A stretch of 64,000 nucleotides of DNA from Corynebacterium halotolerans YIM 70093 = DSM 44683. GTDB taxonomy: Bacteria > Actinomycetota > Actinomycetes > Mycobacteriales > Mycobacteriaceae. The stretch spans positions 1,344,075-1,408,074 of the forward strand of contig NC_020302.1 in NCBI RefSeq assembly GCF_000341345.1. Reading direction: 5' to 3'. Made by a program: the position numbers and the translations under genes. Positions 29,545 to 39,469 of this stretch are shown in pieces. Every line of letters begins with the position of its first letter. Positions within the stretch are counted from its first letter, which is position 1. The notes under the pieces are model-generated. The model saw only the letters and a program-made list of their open reading frames with translations, did not search any database and had not been told where the DNA came from.

Positions 29545-30207
29545 CTAGGTCAGCAGCGTGCCGACGATCTTGCCGAGGTTGGCCAGGTGCCTGACCTCGT
29601 TGGCGAGGAAGTCCGGCCCGCCGGTGCGGGCGACGATGAGCACCATGCCGGTGCCGTCCAGGGGAGTGGCGGCCAGGGCGGAGTCGAGCAGCGCCCAGGA
29701 GGCGGGGATCCAGTCCTCCTGGTCGGGGTGGAGCACCCGGGCCTCGGTGACGTGGATGGAGATCGGGATCGAGCCGTCGTCCTCGGGGGCCGCCTGGGAG
29801 GCGGCCACCCGGGTGATGGGTTCCGCGTCGTTGAGGACGACGGCCCAGGTGGCGGTCATCGACTTCGGGATGACGGAGACGAGCTTGTCCATCGCGTGGG
29901 GGATGTCGCGGGCGGAGGCGGCGACGTCGGCGAGCATCCGGATCTGACCGCGGCGGTCCACCGTGCCGGAGAACGGGCGGATGGAGTCGACCTCCACGCC
30001 CTCGACGCTGCGGGCGGCGGTGATGAGCACGTCGGCCATGACCGTTTTCGGCAGGGCGATCACGATGTCGTCCATCACGGTTCCGTCGGGGAAGGCCTCG
30101 ACCACGTCGACGGAGCGGATGTTGCCCTCGACGAGACCGAAGGCCTCGGCGAGCTGTCCGAGACTGCCCGGGCGATCGGGGAGCAGGACGCGGATGAGGA
30201 ACGACAT
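29545..30207 (-). CDS. ACT-domain amino-acid-binding protein
   Basis: 220 residues. The N-terminal 80 residues are an ACT domain (SFLIRVLLPDRPGSLGQLAEAFGLVEGNI); the rest (SARDIPHAMDKLVSVIPKSM, WAVVLNDAEPITRVAAS) is a domain typical of this actinobacterial group. No catalytic motif is seen, so a regulatory or sensory role is likely. ATG 30207 places the ACT domain at the very N-terminus and has AAAGGG eleven bases upstream; a GTG at 30219 is possible. Divergent from gatC. Confidence 0.8.
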   Translation of the reverse strand: MSFLIRVLLPDRPGSLGQLAEAFGLVEGNIRSVDVVEAFPDGTVMDDIVIALPKTVMADVLITAARSVEGVEVDSIRPFSGTVDRRGQIRMLADVAASARDIPHAMDKLVSVIPKSMTATWAVVLNDAEPITRVAASQAAPEDDGSIPISIHVTEARVLHPDQEDWIPASWALLDSALAATPLDGTGMVLIVARTGGPDFLANEVRHLANLGKIVGTLLT

Positions 30208-30483
30208 GGGCGTGGACACCCTTTCGGATGGATGGGTCATGGTGGGAAGAGACATGGCAGGCAGATGCTTGGGTCGACAACTTCAGGCGGGGGTAAGTCA
30301 ATTTTAATGACCACTCAAGAAGTAGGAGCGATCTAACTCACAATTGTGCCCTGTTGTGTCTGCTTCGGGTGAAAAACGGGGGTGGCGCACCGAGTGTCCG
30401 CACGCCGTGCGGGCTGCAGTAACATGGGCTGAGTTCCAAGATGTCCAAGGTTCAAGAATCGACGCGCAAAGGATTGTGTCCCC

Positions 30484-30783
30484 GTGCCTGAAATTTCGCG
30501 TGACGAGGTGTCCCACCTCGCGAAGCTGTCCCGCCTGGAGCTGAGCCAGGAGGAACTCGACAAGTTCGCCGAGCAGATCGACGGGATCGTCGCCCACGTT
30601 TCGGCTGTCCAGCAGGTCCCGGCCGAGGGCGTCGAGCCGATGAGCCACCCGCACTCCATCACCACCGCCATGCGGGAGGACGTCGTGGAGAAGATGCTGA
30701 CCGCTGAGCAGGCCCTCGACCAGGCCCCGGCGGTCGAGGACCAGCGGTTCGTCGTCCCGCAGATTCTGGGGGAGCAGGAGTAA
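30484..30783 (+). CDS. gatC: Asp/Glu-tRNA amidotransferase subunit C
   Basis: GatC, 99 residues, the small belt subunit that holds GatA to GatB. The typical pattern [18 protein letters not shown] and the C-terminal REDVV to FVVPQIL are present. GTG start with AAAGGA about nine bases upstream. gatA follows after two bases. The 275 bp upstream is shared with the divergent ACT gene, contains an AT-rich stretch (30295-30345), and must hold both promoters, though I cannot fix a -10 with confidence. Confidence 0.95.
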   Translation: MPEISRDEVSHLAKLSRLELSQEELDKFAEQIDGIVAHVSAVQQVPAEGVEPMSHPHSITTAMREDVVEKMLTAEQALDQAPAVEDQRFVVPQILGEQE

Positions 30784-30785
30784 AC

Positions 30786-32279
<1,494 letters not shown>

Positions 32280-32303
32280 CCCCTTCCGGCCCATCCCGCG
32301 CCC

Positions 32304-32352
32304 CGGCACCCCGGCGACCGACGACAGGTCACCGGGGTGCCGTCGTTTTTCG
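32304..32352 (+). terminator. Intrinsic terminator of gatCA
   Basis: 11-bp stem CGGCACCCCGG (32304-32314) with CCGGGGTGCCG (32332-32342), plus an inner GACC/GGTC pairing, followed by TCGTTTTTCG. Confidence 0.9.
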
Positions 32353-32503
32353 TTAAAAGACGAGGTCAGAGAGGGCGGTGGCGAAGATGAAGGGAGCTTC
32401 ATTTCCGGTTCACCGGGTTCTCATGTGGCGGCGGTTAAGTGGTGTGTGACGCCGGGCAGACAAACTGCGCGGTTCGGACCGTAACGAGAGAGGCACCCAC
32501 ACC

Positions 32504-33694
32504 ATGTCCACTTCCTTCCCCCAGGTGGAGTCCATCGCCCCGACCGTCGACCATCTGGCCGCCCAGGTTCCCGCCACCGCAGAGCTGCACTACGCCGCCG
32601 CGGCAGCCACCGGGGCCCTGCGTGCGACCGCGGTGCCGGAGCGCATCCAGGCCTCCTACACCACCCGCTTTGTCGCGCAGGCCCTCGAGTCGGACCGGGG
32701 CGCCTTCCACCTCATCGCCGGCGAGGAGATCACCCCGCAACCGGGTGATGTCGTCGTCGCGCGGGTCAGCGCCATCCGCCACCACAAGCGGGTGGAGACC
32801 TCCGGGTCCCGCAAGGCCATCCTGTTCGAGAACAATCTCGTCCTGCTGGCCTACGGTCACCGATACGCCGCCGACCAGTTCCTCGCCCACGTGCCCGACA
32901 GCCTCGACCACTGCCACCTGGTCGCCGCCGGCGGCATCGCCGGAACCGTCACCCACTCCCACTCCCGGATCTCCGGGCCGACGGAAATCGAGCCGTTGGG
33001 GCTGCTCGCCGACTCATCCGGCGTGGTCAACCTCCGCCGCTTCGCGCCGCACTCCAATGACACCACTGGCATCAGGCCGGGGACCGGGGTCGGCGCGAAC
33101 GGTCGACCGGAGGTCATCGCGGTGCTGGGCACGGCCATGAACTCCGGCAAGTCCACCACCCAGGCCTGTCTGGTCAACGGCCTGAGCGCCGCCGGCCGAC
33201 GCGTCGGCGCGGGCAAGATCACCGGCACCGGGGCGGGCAATGACCGGATGATCTACCACGATGCCGGGGCCCACCGGGTCATCGACTTCACCGACTTCGG
33301 CTACCCGACCACCTTCCGGCTCAACTTCGCCGAGATCCGCACGCTGACCGTCAGGATGATCGACGAGCTCGCCACGGACTGCGACGTGGTGATCGTCGAA
33401 ATCGCCGACGGTATCTACCAGGGCGAGACCGCCCGACTGCTGCGCGACGAACTGTTCCAGGACACCGTCGACCAGGTCGTCTTCGCCGCCACCGACGCTC
33501 TCGGCGCCTACGCCGGGGTGAGTGCCCTGCAGGAGGCGGGCCTGCGGGTGGCCGCCCTCGCCGGTGTGGTCACCTCCTCACCCCTGGCCGCCGACGAGGC
33601 ACGGGACGTCCTCGTCCCGGCCGGGGTTCCCGTGCACCCCACCTTCGACCTCACCGACCCGGCCCTGGCCGCCGGACTGCTGGTGCGCGGGTAG
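32504..33694 (+). CDS. P-loop NTPase of unknown function, partner of the next gene
   Basis: 396 residues in two parts. The N-terminal 200 residues contain a small beta-rich segment (QPGDVVVARVSAIRHHKRVE) and the block CHLVAAGGIAGTVTHSHS. The C-terminal part is a MobB/dethiobiotin-synthetase-like P-loop domain: VLGTAMNSGKSTTQACLVNGL, KITGTGAGNDRM, and DVVIVEIADGIYQGE for the Walker-B-like strand. The phosphate-binding lysine is present. No signal peptide. The stop is directly followed by the ATG of the defective ABC gene, so the two proteins very likely act together. I do not recognise the pathway. Confidence 0.72.
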   Translation: MSTSFPQVESIAPTVDHLAAQVPATAELHYAAAAATGALRATAVPERIQASYTTRFVAQALESDRGAFHLIAGEEITPQPGDVVVARVSAIRHHKRVETSGSRKAILFENNLVLLAYGHRYAADQFLAHVPDSLDHCHLVAAGGIAGTVTHSHSRISGPTEIEPLGLLADSSGVVNLRRFAPHSNDTTGIRPGTGVGANGRPEVIAVLGTAMNSGKSTTQACLVNGLSAAGRRVGAGKITGTGAGNDRMIYHDAGAHRVIDFTDFGYPTTFRLNFAEIRTLTVRMIDELATDCDVVIVEIADGIYQGETARLLRDELFQDTVDQVVFAATDALGAYAGVSALQEAGLRVAALAGVVTSSPLAADEARDVLVPAGVPVHPTFDLTDPALAAGLLVRG

Positions 33695-35407
33695 ATGACG
33701 GCGCCGGATCGGAAGGGCCCGGAGGGGGGCCGCGAGGGGGAGGAGGCCATTGGGCGCATGCCACCCGTGTGGGCGGGACGCCGTCGGCGGCTGCTCGTCT
33801 GCCTGGCCGTGCTCGGCGGTCTGCAGGCGGTCCTGGCGCTGATGATGGCGATGACCGTCAACGCCCTGCTCTCGCCGAACCCCTCCTGGGACGGGTGGGA
33901 TCTGATGGCGCTGGGCACTTCGGTGTTGGGCATCGGTCTGGCGCGCTGGATCGAACGCGTGGTGGCCGAGGAGCTCGGCCAGGACTATGTCTTCGAGCAG
34001 CGCCGCCGGTTGATGACCAGTGCCCTCGGTTCGACAAATCCGGCCGGTTCCCTCGGGGTGACCGTCACGCGGGCGAGCAATGACCTGACCGCGGTGCGGA
34101 ACTGGGTGGCGCTCGGCCTCGTCCCGCTGGTGACCGCGGTCCCCCTGATCCTGGTCATTCTGCTGGGACTGGCGGTCATCGACTGGCGGGTCGCCGCCGT
34201 GGTCTCGGCTCCGCTGCTGCTGGTTGTCGCGGCCGTCCCCGTGCTGGCCTCGCAGACGCTGCGGCGTTCCCGCGAGCTGCGCCGGCGTCGGGGGAGGATG
34301 TCCGCCCGGATCGCGGACTCGGTGCTCGCGGGCGAGTCGGTCCGCGTGTCCGGGGCGGTCCACCGGGAACTCAAGGCCGTGGACCGCGATTCCGGCAAGG
34401 TGGTCACCGCCGCGGTCGACCGCGCGTGGATCACGGGACTGACCAGGGCCCTGACCGTCACGGCGGCCTCGCTGTGCACCGTCGCCGTCGTCGTCCTCGC
34501 CGTTCTCGGCCACGCCGATCCCGCCGGCGTCGCCTCGGTGATGACCCTGCTGGGAGTGATGTCCACCCCCGTCACTGACTTCGGGCGTGTCGTGGAGTAC
34601 CGCCAGAACTACCGGGCGGCGGCGCGTATTCTCGTCCCCCTCATGGCGGAGGCCGACGCCATCACGGCCCGGGAGCGGCGGCGCCGGGCGGAGTTCCGGC
34701 GCACGGACGTCGGGCCGTCGGTGGCCACCGGGCCGGGGGAGGTGACCGTCCGCGGGCTGGTGGTGGACGGCCGTCGGCTGCCGGACCTGCACGCGGCCCC
34801 AGGCGACCGGATCCTCCTCAGCTCCGCGGATCCGGCCAAGGTCCGGGCGGCCGTCCGGGAACTGTTCGGGACCGGGACCGCAGGCGTGCTGGGCATCGAC
34901 GGCCGGGACTACGCCGGGACGCCGGCCAGGGCGCGCCGCGGGTTGGTGGGTCTGGCCTCCGGGCATATCCCGCTCGAGCGGGGCTCCGTCTCGCGGCTGG
35001 TGTCCTACCGGGTGCCGGACGCCTCGAACGTGGAAATCCGGCAGGTGCTCAACGAGGTGGGACTGCGGGAGACGGTCAGGGCGGCGGGGAGGGGGCTTTC
35101 CCTCAAGCTCAAGAATGGCGGGAGCCCCTGGTCCGGGGGCGAGGTCACGCGACTGAAGCTGGCCCGTGCGCTGCTGCGCCGCCCGCCCCTGTTGGTTCTG
35201 GAGGGCGTGGACAGCCTGCTCGGTGCCGAAGGAATCGACCTGCTGCGGCGCATCATCGACAACTATCCCGGGGTGGTATTCTTCTCGTCCCACCGCCCGG
35301 AACTGCTGGCGGAGAACTTCATCGCCTGGGACGTCGGCGGGGAGGCGCCGGCCGGCGCCACCCGGTCGCGGAGCGGCGGCGACCCGGGGGTGGAGGAGGA
35401 CGAATGA
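33695..35407 (+). CDS. ABC-exporter-like protein with a degenerate ATPase domain
   Basis: 570 residues, half-transporter layout: about six membrane segments in the first 320 residues, then a nucleotide-binding domain. Where Walker A should be (about 369-385), the text reads GDRILLSSADPAKVRAAV, with no GxxGxGK. Walker B reads LLVLEGVD (about 500), so both the aspartate and the catalytic glutamate are gone. The signature WSGGE (about 481) and the H-loop SSHRPE remain. It cannot hydrolyse ATP by itself but could supply the signature half of a composite site. ATG is adjacent to the upstream stop. The substrate is unknown. Confidence 0.78.
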   Translation: MTAPDRKGPEGGREGEEAIGRMPPVWAGRRRRLLVCLAVLGGLQAVLALMMAMTVNALLSPNPSWDGWDLMALGTSVLGIGLARWIERVVAEELGQDYVFEQRRRLMTSALGSTNPAGSLGVTVTRASNDLTAVRNWVALGLVPLVTAVPLILVILLGLAVIDWRVAAVVSAPLLLVVAAVPVLASQTLRRSRELRRRRGRMSARIADSVLAGESVRVSGAVHRELKAVDRDSGKVVTAAVDRAWITGLTRALTVTAASLCTVAVVVLAVLGHADPAGVASVMTLLGVMSTPVTDFGRVVEYRQNYRAAARILVPLMAEADAITARERRRRAEFRRTDVGPSVATGPGEVTVRGLVVDGRRLPDLHAAPGDRILLSSADPAKVRAAVRELFGTGTAGVLGIDGRDYAGTPARARRGLVGLASGHIPLERGSVSRLVSYRVPDASNVEIRQVLNEVGLRETVRAAGRGLSLKLKNGGSPWSGGEVTRLKLARALLRRPPLLVLEGVDSLLGAEGIDLLRRIIDNYPGVVFFSSHRPELLAENFIAWDVGGEAPAGATRSRSGGDPGVEEDE

Positions 35408-35424
35408 TCTTCTCCACAGTGAAA

Positions 35425-35442
35425 AGGTAGGCTAGCCTAAGT
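35425..35442. promoter_or_regulatory. DtxR-like iron box before the SIP gene
   Basis: A perfect 12-bp palindrome TAGGCTAGCCTA (35428-35439), flanked by AGG on the left and AGT on the right, matches the core of the corynebacterial DtxR box (TTAGGTTAGSCTAACCTAA). It lies about 40 bases before the start at 35482 and overlaps the likely promoter, so the gene should be repressed when iron is plentiful. Confidence 0.72.
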
Positions 35443-35481
35443 AGCGTACGCGACAACAAGTCCCAGGAGGCACTTTCCCCG

Positions 35482-36321
35482 ATGAACAACCCCAACCGCC
35501 GTGCCCGCCCCGCCCACGAGGCCACCGTCACCGCCATCCGGCGACTGTCCCCGGACCTGATCCGCCTGAGCTTCACGGCCCCCGCCCTGATCGGCCGCGA
35601 ACTGCCGCACACGGACCATTACATCAAGCTGCTGTTCGTGCCGGAGGGGGCCGGCTACTCCTGGCCCTTCGACCTGCCGACCATCCGCGAGACCCACCCG
35701 CGTGAGCTCCAGCCGGTGACCCGTACCTACACCTTCCGCCGCGTGGACACGGCCACGGGTGAATTCGACGTCGACTTCGTCACCCACGGCGACGAGGGGC
35801 TGGCCGGACCCTGGGCCCAGCGTGCCGAGGTGGGGGAGGCCATCGGCTTCTCCGGCCCCGGCGGTGCCTGGCACCCCGGGGAGGGCTACGAGCACTTCGT
35901 GCTGGCCGGCGACGAGGCCTCCGCCCCCGCCATCGCCGCGGCCGTCGAGGAGCTGCCGGAGGACGCCACCGCCGACGTCTACGTCGAGATCGCCGGCCCG
36001 GACTCCGAATTCGAGATGCCCACCCACGCCGGCGCCACCCTGCACTGGGTCCACCGCAACGGCGCGACCCACGGCACCGAGTTGTCGGCCGCCGTGCGGG
36101 CCGCGGGCATCCCACAGGCCCGGACCTCCTGGTTCATCCACGGTGTGGCCGAGATGATCAAGGAGATGCGCCGCTTCCTTTTCGTTGACGGCGGCATCGG
36201 GCGCGACGATGTGTCCATCTCCGGCTACTGGCGCATCGGCATGACCGAGGACCAGTGGCAGGCCTCCAAGCGGGAGTTCAACGAATCTCTCGAGGAAGAG
36301 GAGTCCAGGCTGCGCGCCTGA
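35482..36321 (+). CDS. Siderophore-interacting protein (FAD ferric reductase)
   Basis: 279 residues of the SIP/ViuB family, which release iron from ferric siderophores by NAD(P)H- or ferredoxin-driven reduction. FAD-binding barrel with PVTRTYTFRRVD and DFVTHGDEGLAGPWAQRA; then the SIP C-terminal domain with FVLAGDEASAPAIAAAVE and the closing helix DVSISGYWRIGMTEDQW. Cytoplasmic. AGGAGG precedes the ATG. A single gene with its own iron box; no siderophore transporter is adjacent. Its TGA directly abuts the stop of the opposing gene. Confidence 0.9.
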   Translation: MNNPNRRARPAHEATVTAIRRLSPDLIRLSFTAPALIGRELPHTDHYIKLLFVPEGAGYSWPFDLPTIRETHPRELQPVTRTYTFRRVDTATGEFDVDFVTHGDEGLAGPWAQRAEVGEAIGFSGPGGAWHPGEGYEHFVLAGDEASAPAIAAAVEELPEDATADVYVEIAGPDSEFEMPTHAGATLHWVHRNGATHGTELSAAVRAAGIPQARTSWFIHGVAEMIKEMRRFLFVDGGIGRDDVSISGYWRIGMTEDQWQASKREFNESLEEEESRLRA

Positions 36322-36330
36322 CTAGCGCGC
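36312..36330. terminator. Hairpin spanning two abutting stop codons
   Basis: GCGCGC (36312-36317) and GCGCGC (36325-36330) enclose a 7-base loop that contains the TGA of the SIP gene and the stop of the opposite gene. No T-run; weak bidirectional termination is possible. Confidence 0.35.
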
Positions 36331-36645
36331 GTCCGCCAGGGCGTAGGCGGCGCCGGCGGCCACCGCGGTGACGGTGAGCACCGACGGCCAGGAGCCCATC
36401 TTCTTCGCCAGCGGGTGCGAGGCGCCGAACGCGCCCACGTAGAGGGCGGACAGTCCCACGGTGGTGGGCACATCGGTCTTGGCCAGCCACGAACGGCCGG
36501 CCCAGATGCCCGCCGCGGCGAGCACCACACCGCCGATGGGGCGGATTCCGGTCTCGCGGGCGGTCAACCACCCGCCGAGCAGGCCACCGGCGACAACCGT
36601 GGCGGTGGAGACGTTCTCAGGCTTCTTGATGTCGATCATTCCCAT
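36322..36645 (-). CDS. Small membrane protein of unknown function
   Basis: 107 residues: a short polar start (MGMIDIKKPENVST) and three to four hydrophobic segments rich in Ala and Gly (TVVAGGLLGGWL, IGGVVLAAAGIWAG, SALYVGAFGAS, VLTVTAVAAGAAYAL). No family recognised. ATG 36645 stands seven bases after TAGACT on the minus strand without a ribosome site, so I take it as leaderless; ATG 36639 is the alternative. Divergent from the MFS gene, whose -10 lies 70 bp away. Confidence 0.7.
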   Translation of the reverse strand: MGMIDIKKPENVSTATVVAGGLLGGWLTARETGIRPIGGVVLAAAGIWAGRSWLAKTDVPTTVGLSALYVGAFGASHPLAKKMGSWPSVLTVTAVAAGAAYALADAR

Positions 36646-36658
36646 GACCGCGAGTCTA
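36646..36658 (-). promoter_or_regulatory. -10 of the small membrane protein gene
   Basis: TAGACT (36658-36653) followed by seven bases to ATG 36645. Confidence 0.5.
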
Positions 36659-36715
36659 CGTTGTCCGCCCTCCGCCGAGGGGGCACGCCTCACCCGGTGC
36701 GGCGGTGCCACCGGC

Positions 36716-36728
36716 TAGGATCACCCTG
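36716..36728 (+). promoter_or_regulatory. -10 of the MFS gene
   Basis: TAGGAT (36716-36721), seven bases, then GTG 36729. No Shine-Dalgarno sequence, so leaderless. Confidence 0.5.
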
Positions 36729-38159
36729 GTGACCACCCAGAGCCCGCAGGAGACCGTGCTGCCCGAGCCGCAGGCCTGGCGCGCGCTCGCGGCCCTGTGC
36801 CTGGGCTTCTTCATGATCCTGCTGGACCAGACCATCGTCGCCGTGGCGACCCCGCAGTTCCAGACGCAGCTGGACGCCAGCCTCAACCAGGTCGTGTGGG
36901 TGACCTCGATCTACCTGCTGTGCATCGTCGTGCCCCTGCTGTTCACCGGGCGACTCGGCGACCGGTTCGGTCAGCGCACCGTCTATCAGATCGGCGTCGG
37001 CGTCTTCACGCTGGCGGCCATCGCCTGCGCGCTGGCCCCGACGATCGAGGTGCTCATCGCCGCCCGCGCCGTCCAGGGACTCGGCGCGGCCATCCTCACG
37101 CCCCAGACCATGAGCGTGATCAACCGGGTCTTCGCCCGCCACCGCCGCGGCCGGGCCCTGGGTGCGTGGGGCGCGGTGGGATCCGTCGCCAGCCTCGTCG
37201 GGCCCGTGCTCGGCGGTTTCATCGTCGGTACCTTCGGCTGGCGGGGCATCTTCTTCCTGCACGTCCCCGTCGGGTTGCTGGCCCTGGTGCTCGCCGGCCG
37301 GTGGGTGCCCACCCTGCCCACCTACGCCCGGAGGATCGACGTGCCTTCCGTGGCCGTCTCCTTCGTCGCCATGGCCGCCATCGTCTTCGCCATCCAGCAG
37401 GGCCCCGAACTCGGCTGGCCGGCGTGGGTGTGGGGGCTGCTCGCCGCCGGCCTGATCCTGGTCGTGGTGTTCGTACGCCTGCAGACCAGTGCCGGAGACC
37501 GGGGCAGCGAGCCGCTCGTGCCGCTGAGCATCTTCCGCAACCGCAACTACTCCCTGGGGGCGTTCTCGATCGCGACGATGGGCTTCACCGTCTCCTCGAT
37601 GATGCTGCCGATCATGATCTGGCTCCAGGCCGCCCGCGGGCTCTCCGCGGAGCAGGCCGGCCTGATGATGGTGCCCATGGCGGTGGTGGCCATGGTGCTC
37701 TCCCCGCTGGTCGGCCCGCTGGCGGACCGCTACCACCCGCGCCTGCTGTCGATGCTCGGTTTCGGGCTCATGGCCGGCTCACTGCTCACGGCCTGGGCGA
37801 TCATGCGCTCGGAGGTGCCGACCGGCTGGTTCCTGGCCGCGGCCGCGCTGATGGGGTTGGGCAGTTCCTTCGTGTGGGCGCCGAACTCCACGACGACGAT
37901 GCGCGATGTGGAGATCGCGCACATGGGCGCGGCGTCGGGGGTCTACAACACCACCCGGCAGACCGGTTCGGTCCTGGGTGCCGCGGCCGTCGGGGCGGGC
38001 ATGCAGATCGGCGTGGCGCGGGCGGGACTGGCCACCGGCATGGCCGATGCGCTGCTGCTTCCGGCGCTCGTCCTCGTCCTCGGCTTCGTCGCGGTGTCCT
38101 TCTTCCGGGCCGATCTGCCGGCCGCCACGCACCCGGCGGGCGGCGGACCTCCTCGCTAG
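36729..38159 (+). CDS. MFS drug efflux transporter, DHA2 (EmrB/QacA) type
   Basis: 476 residues with about 14 hydrophobic segments, the DHA2 layout. Motif [17 protein letters not shown] in helix 1, the loop 2-3 motif [16 protein letters not shown] and helix 5 [20 protein letters not shown] are all canonical. Proton-driven export of toxic organic cations or antibiotics is expected, but substrates cannot be read. The GTG start at 36729 fits the -10 element seven bases upstream. Its TAG stop is part of the -10 element of pfkA. Confidence 0.88.
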   Translation: MTTQSPQETVLPEPQAWRALAALCLGFFMILLDQTIVAVATPQFQTQLDASLNQVVWVTSIYLLCIVVPLLFTGRLGDRFGQRTVYQIGVGVFTLAAIACALAPTIEVLIAARAVQGLGAAILTPQTMSVINRVFARHRRGRALGAWGAVGSVASLVGPVLGGFIVGTFGWRGIFFLHVPVGLLALVLAGRWVPTLPTYARRIDVPSVAVSFVAMAAIVFAIQQGPELGWPAWVWGLLAAGLILVVVFVRLQTSAGDRGSEPLVPLSIFRNRNYSLGAFSIATMGFTVSSMMLPIMIWLQAARGLSAEQAGLMMVPMAVVAMVLSPLVGPLADRYHPRLLSMLGFGLMAGSLLTAWAIMRSEVPTGWFLAAAALMGLGSSFVWAPNSTTTMRDVEIAHMGAASGVYNTTRQTGSVLGAAAVGAGMQIGVARAGLATGMADALLLPALVLVLGFVAVSFFRADLPAATHPAGGGPPR

Positions 38160-38169
38160 AGTGGTGGCC
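38157..38169 (+). promoter_or_regulatory. -10 of pfkA, overlapping the MFS stop codon
   Basis: TAGAGT (38157-38162) begins with the TAG stop of the MFS gene and is followed by seven bases to the pfkA ATG. Confidence 0.5.
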
Positions 38170-39201
38170 ATGCGTATTGCCACCCTCACCTCCGGCGGCG
38201 ACTGCCCCGGCCTCAACGCCGTCATCCGCGGAATCGTCCGCACCGCCAGCGCTGAATTCGGCTCCACCGTCGTGGGGTACCAGGACGGTTGGCAGGGCCT
38301 TCTGGAGGACAAGCGCGTCCAGCTCTACGATGACGAGAACATCGACCGCATCCTGCTCCGCGGTGGCACCATCCTGGGGACGGGACGTCTGCACCCGGAC
38401 AAGTTCCGGGCCGGTATCGACCGCGTGAAGGCCAACCTCGCGGACGCGGGCATCGACGCGTTGATCCCCATCGGCGGCGAGGGCACGCTCAAGGGCGCGA
38501 AGTGGCTGGCCGACAACGGTGTCCCGGTGGTGGGTGTGCCCAAGACCATCGACAACGACGTCAACAACACCGACTACACCTTCGGCTTCGACACCGCCGT
38601 CTCCGTGGCCACCGACGCCATCGACCGGCTGCACACCACCGCCGAGTCCCACAACCGCGTCATGATCGTCGAGGTCATGGGCCGCCATGTCGGCTGGATC
38701 GCCCTGCACGCGGGCATGGCCGGCGGCGCGCACTACACCGTCATCCCGGAGGTGCCCTTCGACATCGCCGAGATAGCCAAGGCCATGGAACGCCGCTTCC
38801 AGCTGGGGGAGAAGTACGGCATCATCGTGGTCGCCGAGGGGGCGACGCCGAAGGAGGGCACCATGAACGTCAGTGAGGGCGAGGTCGACCAGTTCGGCCA
38901 CCGGACCTTCACCGGCATGGGCCAGCAGATCGCCGACGAAATCCACCAGCGTCTCGGCCAGGACGTGCGCACCACCGTCCTCGGCCACATCCAGCGCGGC
39001 GGCACCCCCACCGCCTTCGACCGCGTGCTGGCCACCCGCTACGGCGTGCGCGCCGCGCGGGCCTGCCACGAGGGGGACTTCGGCTCGTGCGTGGCCCTGC
39101 ACGGCGAGAACATCGAGATGATCCGCCTCGACGACGCCGTCGACACCCTCAAGCAGGTGCCGGTGCAGCGCTACCACACCGCGCAGGCGATGTTCGGGTG
39201 A
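38170..39201 (+). CDS. pfkA: 6-phosphofructokinase
   Basis: 343 residues; phosphorylates fructose-6-phosphate in glycolysis. The N-terminal [15 protein letters not shown], substrate loop [20 protein letters not shown] and [11 protein letters not shown] are typical. The phosphoryl-donor site reads GGEGT with glycine at the position that is aspartate in pyrophosphate-dependent enzymes, so ATP is the expected donor, as for C. glutamicum PfkA. Start 38170 is chosen because it opens directly with the conserved [11 protein letters not shown]. Divergence from the E. coli type (PGTIDND) marks the actinobacterial subgroup. Confidence 0.95.
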   Translation: MRIATLTSGGDCPGLNAVIRGIVRTASAEFGSTVVGYQDGWQGLLEDKRVQLYDDENIDRILLRGGTILGTGRLHPDKFRAGIDRVKANLADAGIDALIPIGGEGTLKGAKWLADNGVPVVGVPKTIDNDVNNTDYTFGFDTAVSVATDAIDRLHTTAESHNRVMIVEVMGRHVGWIALHAGMAGGAHYTVIPEVPFDIAEIAKAMERRFQLGEKYGIIVVAEGATPKEGTMNVSEGEVDQFGHRTFTGMGQQIADEIHQRLGQDVRTTVLGHIQRGGTPTAFDRVLATRYGVRAARACHEGDFGSCVALHGENIEMIRLDDAVDTLKQVPVQRYHTAQAMFG

Positions 39202-39308
39202 TTCCGCCGACGGAGGGGCTCGGTCCCTGCGGACCACCCGGTGATGACACCCCGGGCGGCGCGACATAGGGTGTACCGGGTGTGACCGGAACCATAAAGC
39301 AGTGACCG

Positions 39309-39404
39309 GTCATGGACGGGTCCGGCAGACCCTGCCATCACCTGGGGCGGGGGAGACCCCGCAACGCCACCAACCGCGGCCGTGCGGCCACGGCCCGTCC
39401 TGAC
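39309..39404 (+). ncRNA. Candidate structured leader RNA (four-way junction), class unknown
   Basis: P1 is GTCA plus GGACGGG (39309-39320, bulged T39313) with CCCGTCCTGAC (39394-39404), 11 pairs. P2 is GGCAG-ACC-CTGCC (39324-39336). P3 is GCGGGG with a GAGA tetraloop and CCCCGC (39347-39362). P4 is CCG/CGG and GGCC/GGCC with one mismatch (39374-39393). Joining strands ATCACCTGGG and AACGCCACCAA are unpaired. A further hairpin CCATCA-N6-TGATGG (39425-39442) lies before the ribosome site. TAGGGT at 39267 is a possible -10. It resembles no riboswitch class I know well. The whole 39202-39469 interval has no gene. Confidence 0.45.
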
Positions 39405-39469
39405 TCCGCACCCTCCTCTCGTCACCATCAAAGAAGTGATGGGCGGCGAACCGCTGACCAGGAAGAACA

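Noticed and set aside
39309..39404. Reading the leader RNA as a SAM-IV or SAM-I riboswitch
   Set aside because: CAACGCCACCAACCGCGG resembles part of the SAM-IV core, but the GGUGC segment and the order of helices do not match, so no class is assigned.
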